Assembly: GCA_035310015.1 (NCBI GenBank)
Contig: DATGEO010000072.1
Span: 1 to 22,876, forward strand
Direction of reading: 5' to 3'
Source of the DNA: DATGEO01 sp035310015
GTDB taxonomy: Bacteria > Chloroflexota > Dormibacteria > Dormibacterales > Dormibacteraceae
DNA length: 22,876 nucleotides
The position numbers were made by a program, and so were the translations under genes. This document shows positions 20,325 to 22,876 of this stretch, piece after piece. How positions within the stretch are numbered: the stretch's first letter is position 1; each line of letters begins with the position of its first letter. The notes beneath the pieces are model-generated. The model saw nothing but the letters and a program-made list of their open reading frames with translations. It was not told the DNA's origin and made no database searches.

Positions 20325-20968
20325 CGATTCGAGTCGCTCTCGCGGACGACCAGGCGATGGTGCGCGCGGGCTTCCGAATGATCATCGAGTCGCAGGCGGA
20401 CATGGCGTTCGCCGGCGAAGCCGCAGACGGGGAGGAGGCGATCGCGCTGGTGGAGCGCGAAAGGCCCGACGTCACGCTCATGGACATCCGCATGCCTCGG
20501 CTCGACGGCATCCAGGCGACCCGGCGGGTGGCATCGCAGACGCGCGTGGTCATCCTGACCACCTACGAGCTGGACGAGTACGTGTTCGATGCGCTTGCCG
20601 CAGGTGCCTCGGCATTCATGCTCAAAGCCGCGCCGCCGGAGGATTTGATCCGCGCGATTCGTGTGGTCGCGTCAGGCGACGCGCTGCTGGCCCCTTCCGT
20701 GACGAGGAGGCTCATCGAGGAGTTCGCCAAGCGGCCCGAGCCACGAGTGCGCAGCGCCAGGCGCCTCCAGGGTTTGACCGAGCGAGAGCTCGAGGTGCTG
20801 AAGCAGGTCGCGGGTGGCTACACCAACGCCGAGATCGCCGCCCGACTTCACGTGGCCGAATCGACGGTCAAGACCCACGTCGCGCACCTGCTCGACAAGC
20901 TCGATTTGCGCGATCGAGTTCAGGCGGTGATTCTGGCCTACGAGGCAGGGCTGATCGACCGCGCCTGA
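20321..20968 (+). CDS. NarL/LuxR-family response regulator
   Basis: 215-aa two-component regulator. The receiver domain has the DD pair at 9-10, phospho-acceptor D55 in LMDIRMP, the LTTY Thr and the K in FMLKAAPPEDL. The C-terminal LuxR helix-turn-helix is LTERELEVLKQVAGGYTNAEIA and VAESTVKTHVAHLLDKL. ATG 20321 overlaps the kinase stop (ATGA). With the kinase and the ABC exporter it forms a DesKR/LiaRS-like arrangement. The likely binding targets are the paired boxes at 16634-16651 and 17401-17418; this is inference from location and dyad shape. Confidence 0.95.
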   Translation: MTIRVALADDQAMVRAGFRMIIESQADMAFAGEAADGEEAIALVERERPDVTLMDIRMPRLDGIQATRRVASQTRVVILTTYELDEYVFDALAAGASAFMLKAAPPEDLIRAIRVVASGDALLAPSVTRRLIEEFAKRPEPRVRSARRLQGLTERELEVLKQVAGGYTNAEIAARLHVAESTVKTHVAHLLDKLDLRDRVQAVILAYEAGLIDRA

Positions 20969-20975
20969 CCTTGGA

Positions 20976-21001
20976 TTGCCTGGCAACTGCAGGCGATTCT
21001 T
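20976..21001 (+). terminator. Possible weak terminator after the two-component system
   Basis: GCCTG (20978-20982), a 7-nt loop, CAGGC (20990-20994), one extra T-A pair outside a G-T wobble, then TTCTT. The stem is short, so support is limited. Confidence 0.3.
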
Positions 21002-21026
21002 AACCTGCGCTCGCAACCTCGTGACG

Positions 21027-21032
21027 TATCCT
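21027..21032 (+). promoter_or_regulatory. Possible -10 box of the bactofilin pair
   Basis: TATCCT about 51 nt before ATG 21084. This gene also has a GGGGG tract 7 nt before the start, so it would have a normal leader, unlike many neighbours. Confidence 0.3.
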
Positions 21033-21083
21033 TGCACCCTCACTTTCGGCTGGTCATGCCATTCCAAACTCGGGGGTTGATTT

Positions 21084-21488
21084 ATGGAGACTCAAGTGGC
21101 GGAAGTCACCGCGCACGAAGCCAACGAAGACGGCATCGAGTCGCGACGCGATGCGAGCAACAAGTTCACGCTCGGCCCTGGCGACAGCCTCGAAGGCAAG
21201 CTGAGCTACGGCGGCAGCCTCACCGTGCAGGGCCGCGCCGAGGGTGAGCTGCACATCGGCGGCAACGTCGACGTCGCGTCGGGCGCGACGGTGAAGGCTT
21301 CGATCGAGGGATCGAACGTGACCGTTCGCGGCGAGGTCGAAGGCGCGGTCAGCGCCCGCGACAAGCTGATGCTCGGCAAGTCGGCCCGCCTGAGCGGCGA
21401 CATCAACGTCAAGCGGCTTCAGATCGAGGACGGCGCGAGCCTCAACGGCCACGTCCGGATGGGAAGCTTTGAGCAGCAGGGCAGCTAG
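21084..21488 (+). CDS. Bactofilin (polymer-forming cytoskeletal protein) 1
   Basis: 134-aa bactofilin. A polar N-terminal tail (1-28) is followed by the beta-helical DUF583 core (about 30-125) of short repeats: GDSLEGKLSYGGSLTVQGRAEGEL, GNVDVASGATVKASIEGSNVTVRGEVEGAV, SARLSGDINVKRLQIEDGASLNGHVRMG. Bactofilins polymerise without nucleotides and scaffold cell-shape or envelope processes. ATG 21084 has GGGGG 7 nt upstream. Its end overlaps the second bactofilin by 20 nt. Confidence 0.93.
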   Translation: METQVAEVTAHEANEDGIESRRDASNKFTLGPGDSLEGKLSYGGSLTVQGRAEGELHIGGNVDVASGATVKASIEGSNVTVRGEVEGAVSARDKLMLGKSARLSGDINVKRLQIEDGASLNGHVRMGSFEQQGS

Positions 21489-21954
21489 GCCGAACGAGAC
21501 GGATGGCGAGGCGATCGCGAGCGCGGTGACGCTCGGGCCCCGCGACCGTCTTGTCGGCCAGCTGTACATCGAAGGCAACCTGCGGGTCGGCGGCACCGTC
21601 GAGGGCCAGGTCGAGGCGACCGGCGACGTGAACGTCGCCGAGGGCGCGACGGTCAAGGCTTCGGTGACGGGCCGCGAGGTCGGCATCAGCGGGCTGGTTC
21701 AGGGTCCGGTGACCGCGAGCAAGAAGCTGATCGTGTCTCGTACCGGTTCGCTCGTCGGTGATGTCCGCGTGCCGAGGCTCGAGATCCAGGACGGCGCGAG
21801 CTTCAGCGGCAACGTCCAGATGGGCAAAGCCGCTCAGGCCCCGCCGGCGGAGGCTGCCGCGCCTGCGCCGGTACCCGCCGAGCCCGTGGTCGTGCCCGAA
21901 TCGGCGGTCATTGCCGAGGCGCAGCCAGAGAAGGCGAAAGCGAAGAAGCGCTAG
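21469..21954 (+). CDS. Bactofilin 2
   Basis: 161-aa paralogue of the preceding protein, with the same core (LGPRDRLVGQLYIEGNLRVGGTVEGQVEATGDVNVAEGATVKASVTG, about 22-68; then GSLVGDVRVPRLEIQDGASFSGNVQMG to about 120) and an added Ala/Pro-rich tail ending KAKAKKR. The TTG start at 21469 has GGGAAG just upstream and overlaps the first gene by 20 nt. A GTG at residue 19 is an alternative but would cut into the core. The two probably co-polymerise or form distinct layers. The last codons form one arm of the terminator shared with the TfoX gene. Confidence 0.9.
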   Translation: MSSRAARPNETDGEAIASAVTLGPRDRLVGQLYIEGNLRVGGTVEGQVEATGDVNVAEGATVKASVTGREVGISGLVQGPVTASKKLIVSRTGSLVGDVRVPRLEIQDGASFSGNVQMGKAAQAPPAEAAAPAPVPAEPVVVPESAVIAEAQPEKAKAKKR

Positions 21955-21978
21955 CTCACCGGCTCAGCGCTTCTTTTT
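21943..21978. terminator. Hairpin terminator between convergent genes
   Basis: AAGAAGCGCT (21943-21952) and AGCGCTTCTT (21966-21975) form a 10-bp stem that can extend with AGC/GCT in the loop, followed on the plus strand by a TTTTT run (21974-21978). It overlaps the stop codons of both bactofilin 2 and the TfoX gene. Strong for the plus strand; weaker T-run for the minus strand. Confidence 0.8.
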
Positions 21979-22332
21979 GCCCGCGGGCTTCTTGGCCTTG
22001 GGCGGCATCGCCCGCGTCAGCGTGAGGGCGCGGCCGATGAGCGGCCTGACCGAGTCAGGCTTCTTCCGCCAGTCGCCGGGAACCATCACGTAGCCGCCCA
22101 TGCGGTGCCCGGCGACCGGCTCGAAGGGCTGGCCGCCCTTCTTGATCACGGCCGCCGCCTCGTCGTCCGGCAGGCGTACGAAGAGGCCCTCGCCGAAGAG
22201 CCCGGCGAACATGTTGCCGTTCACGAAGGCGGCCAGGTTGCCGAACATCGGCCGCAGCGTGATGGCGGGCTCGCCCGGCACGAGGCGGCTGAAATCCGCT
22301 TTCGCCTTCTCGCTCGGCTTCGGCATCTTCAT
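21964..22332 (-). CDS. TfoX N-terminal domain protein
   Basis: 122-aa protein with the TfoX/Sxy N-terminal domain: MKMPKPSEKAKADFSRL, then ITLRPMFGNLAAFVNGNMFAGLFGEGLFVRLPDDEAA, PVAGHRMGGYVMVPGDWR and a Lys/Pro-rich tail ending KKKR. In gamma-proteobacteria TfoX/Sxy regulates competence, but stand-alone N-domain proteins in other phyla are uncharacterised, so no competence role is claimed. The frame extends to GTG 22398, but ATG 22332 matches the family start and avoids overlap with the divergent gene. It converges on bactofilin 2 through a shared terminator. Confidence 0.87.
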   Translation of the reverse strand: MKMPKPSEKAKADFSRLVPGEPAITLRPMFGNLAAFVNGNMFAGLFGEGLFVRLPDDEAAAVIKKGGQPFEPVAGHRMGGYVMVPGDWRKKPDSVRPLIGRALTLTRAMPPKAKKPAGKKKR

Positions 22333-22348
22333 GCGATGGCCACGGCAA

Positions 22349-22354
22349 TAATCT
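22349..22354 (+). promoter_or_regulatory. -10 box of the right-edge gene
   Basis: TAATCT, 6 nt before GTG 22361; same hexamer and gap as the MarP gene. No Shine-Dalgarno is seen. Confidence 0.45.
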
Positions 22355-22360
22355 TGCCTC

Positions 22361-22876
22361 GTGGCGGGCGTGGTCGTCGTGATCGAAACTGGGACCAAGA
22401 GGGTCTTCGCCAGCGCCGTCGACTGGCCAGGATGGTCTCGGGCGGCGAAGACCGAGCAGCTGGCCCTGGAGGCGCTCGCCGCGTACGCAGAGCGCTATGC
22501 GCCCGTCGCGAAGGCGGCCGGCGTGGCCTTTCCCAAGCGCATCCAGTTCGAGATCGCGGAAAGGCTTCGCGGCGACGCAACCACCGACTTCGGCGCGCCC
22601 GGCGCCTCGGCCAAGCTGGAATCACAGCCGATGAAGCCGGCGGAGGTGGAGCGCATGTGCGCGCTGGTCGAGGCGTGCTGGGCGGAGCTCGACCTGGTCG
22701 TGCAGCACGCGCCGCACGAGCTGCGCAAGGGCCCCCGCGGCGGCGGCCGCGACCGGGACAGGATCGTCGACCACGTGCTCGGGGCCGAATCCGGCTACGC
22801 ACCGCAGCTCGGCCTGAAGCTCGTCGCGCCCGCGATCGACGACCGGCGCGCGATCAAGGCGAACCGCGCCGCGCTC
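22361..22876 (+). CDS. Conserved hypothetical protein (3' end beyond window)
   Basis: 172 codons from GTG 22361 to the right edge without a stop. The start reads AGVVVVIETGTKRVFASAVDWPGWSRA, then KTEQLALEALAAYAERYAPV. This pattern (FASAxDWPGW, ALEALAAYAxRYAxV) recalls an uncharacterised family of about 220-250 aa common in Actinobacteria. It continues with a helical stretch holding VERMCALVEACWAELD and RDRIVDHVLGAE, which suggests a DinB-like helical bundle, though metal-binding His residues cannot be assigned with confidence. No signal peptide or TM helix is seen. The function is unknown. Confidence 0.75.
   Translation, partial: MAGVVVVIETGTKRVFASAVDWPGWSRAAKTEQLALEALAAYAERYAPVAKAAGVAFPKRIQFEIAERLRGDATTDFGAPGASAKLESQPMKPAEVERMCALVEACWAELDLVVQHAPHELRKGPRGGGRDRDRIVDHVLGAESGYAPQLGLKLVAPAIDDRRAIKANRAAL

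Overview
The window is high-GC DNA carrying ordinary chromosomal genes: an aa3-type oxidase, isocitrate lyase, three tRNAs and a two-component system. I see no phage, plasmid, transposase, rRNA or CRISPR array. An actinobacterial-type MarP protease, a split cox locus with a cupredoxin, bactofilins, encoded CCA ends on all tRNAs and TANNNT boxes right in front of start codons suggest a high-GC soil terrabacterium, perhaps Chloroflexota/Dormibacterota-like. The phylum is inference. The window is gene-dense and has no unexplained stretch above 300 bases.

Layout. 1-3914 (minus): a LysR regulator, an 18-bp perfect palindrome, a previously hidden 34-residue Cys-rich peptide gene, isocitrate lyase and a two-domain SppA protease cut by the left edge. 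4038-5191: a DUF1684-DUF2087 pair (minus) diverging from a Trm112-like zinc protein (plus) across 25 bp that hold two back-to-back -10 boxes. 5199-10981: the terminal oxidase locus. Minus strand: coxB, coxA, a 59-aa one-TM protein and then a MarP-type periplasmic protease. Plus strand: a zinc-ribbon subunit-IV-like protein, coxC and a cupredoxin lipoprotein. 10992-15535 (minus): a tightly overlapping operon of a molybdopterin hydroxylase large subunit, an MFS exporter, a cyclophilin and an FKBP lipoprotein. 15607-15892: tRNA-Val, tRNA-Glu and tRNA-Gly, followed by short repeats. 16002-20968: a methyltransferase (minus) diverging from a DUF998 membrane protein, then an ABC-2 exporter and a NarL-type two-component system. 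21084-21954: two overlapping bactofilins. 21964-22332: a TfoX-domain protein. 22361-end: an unrecognised protein cut by the right edge.

How they fit together: the oxidase locus encodes the catalytic core plus a likely membrane-anchored copper electron donor. The ABC exporter and its two-component system look like one stress-response or export unit, and a second gene (DUF998) shares its promoter layout base for base. Isocitrate lyase with an adjacent LysR gene suggests regulated C2 or fatty-acid carbon use.

Most notable signals: (1) a pair of gap-free homologous 67-bp promoters ahead of the DUF998 and ABC genes; (2) nine genes with a TANNNT hexamer 6-8 nt before the start, pointing to widespread leaderless mRNAs; (3) three genes whose family-required N-terminus has no ATG, GTG or TTG start, only ATA or CTG; (4) the Cys-rich micropeptide next to isocitrate lyase with an operator-like palindrome; (5) an inverted repeat that could mask the coxA ribosome binding site. 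I do not see a clear new multi-gene defence or biosynthetic system. The novelty here is mostly in expression signals and small genes.
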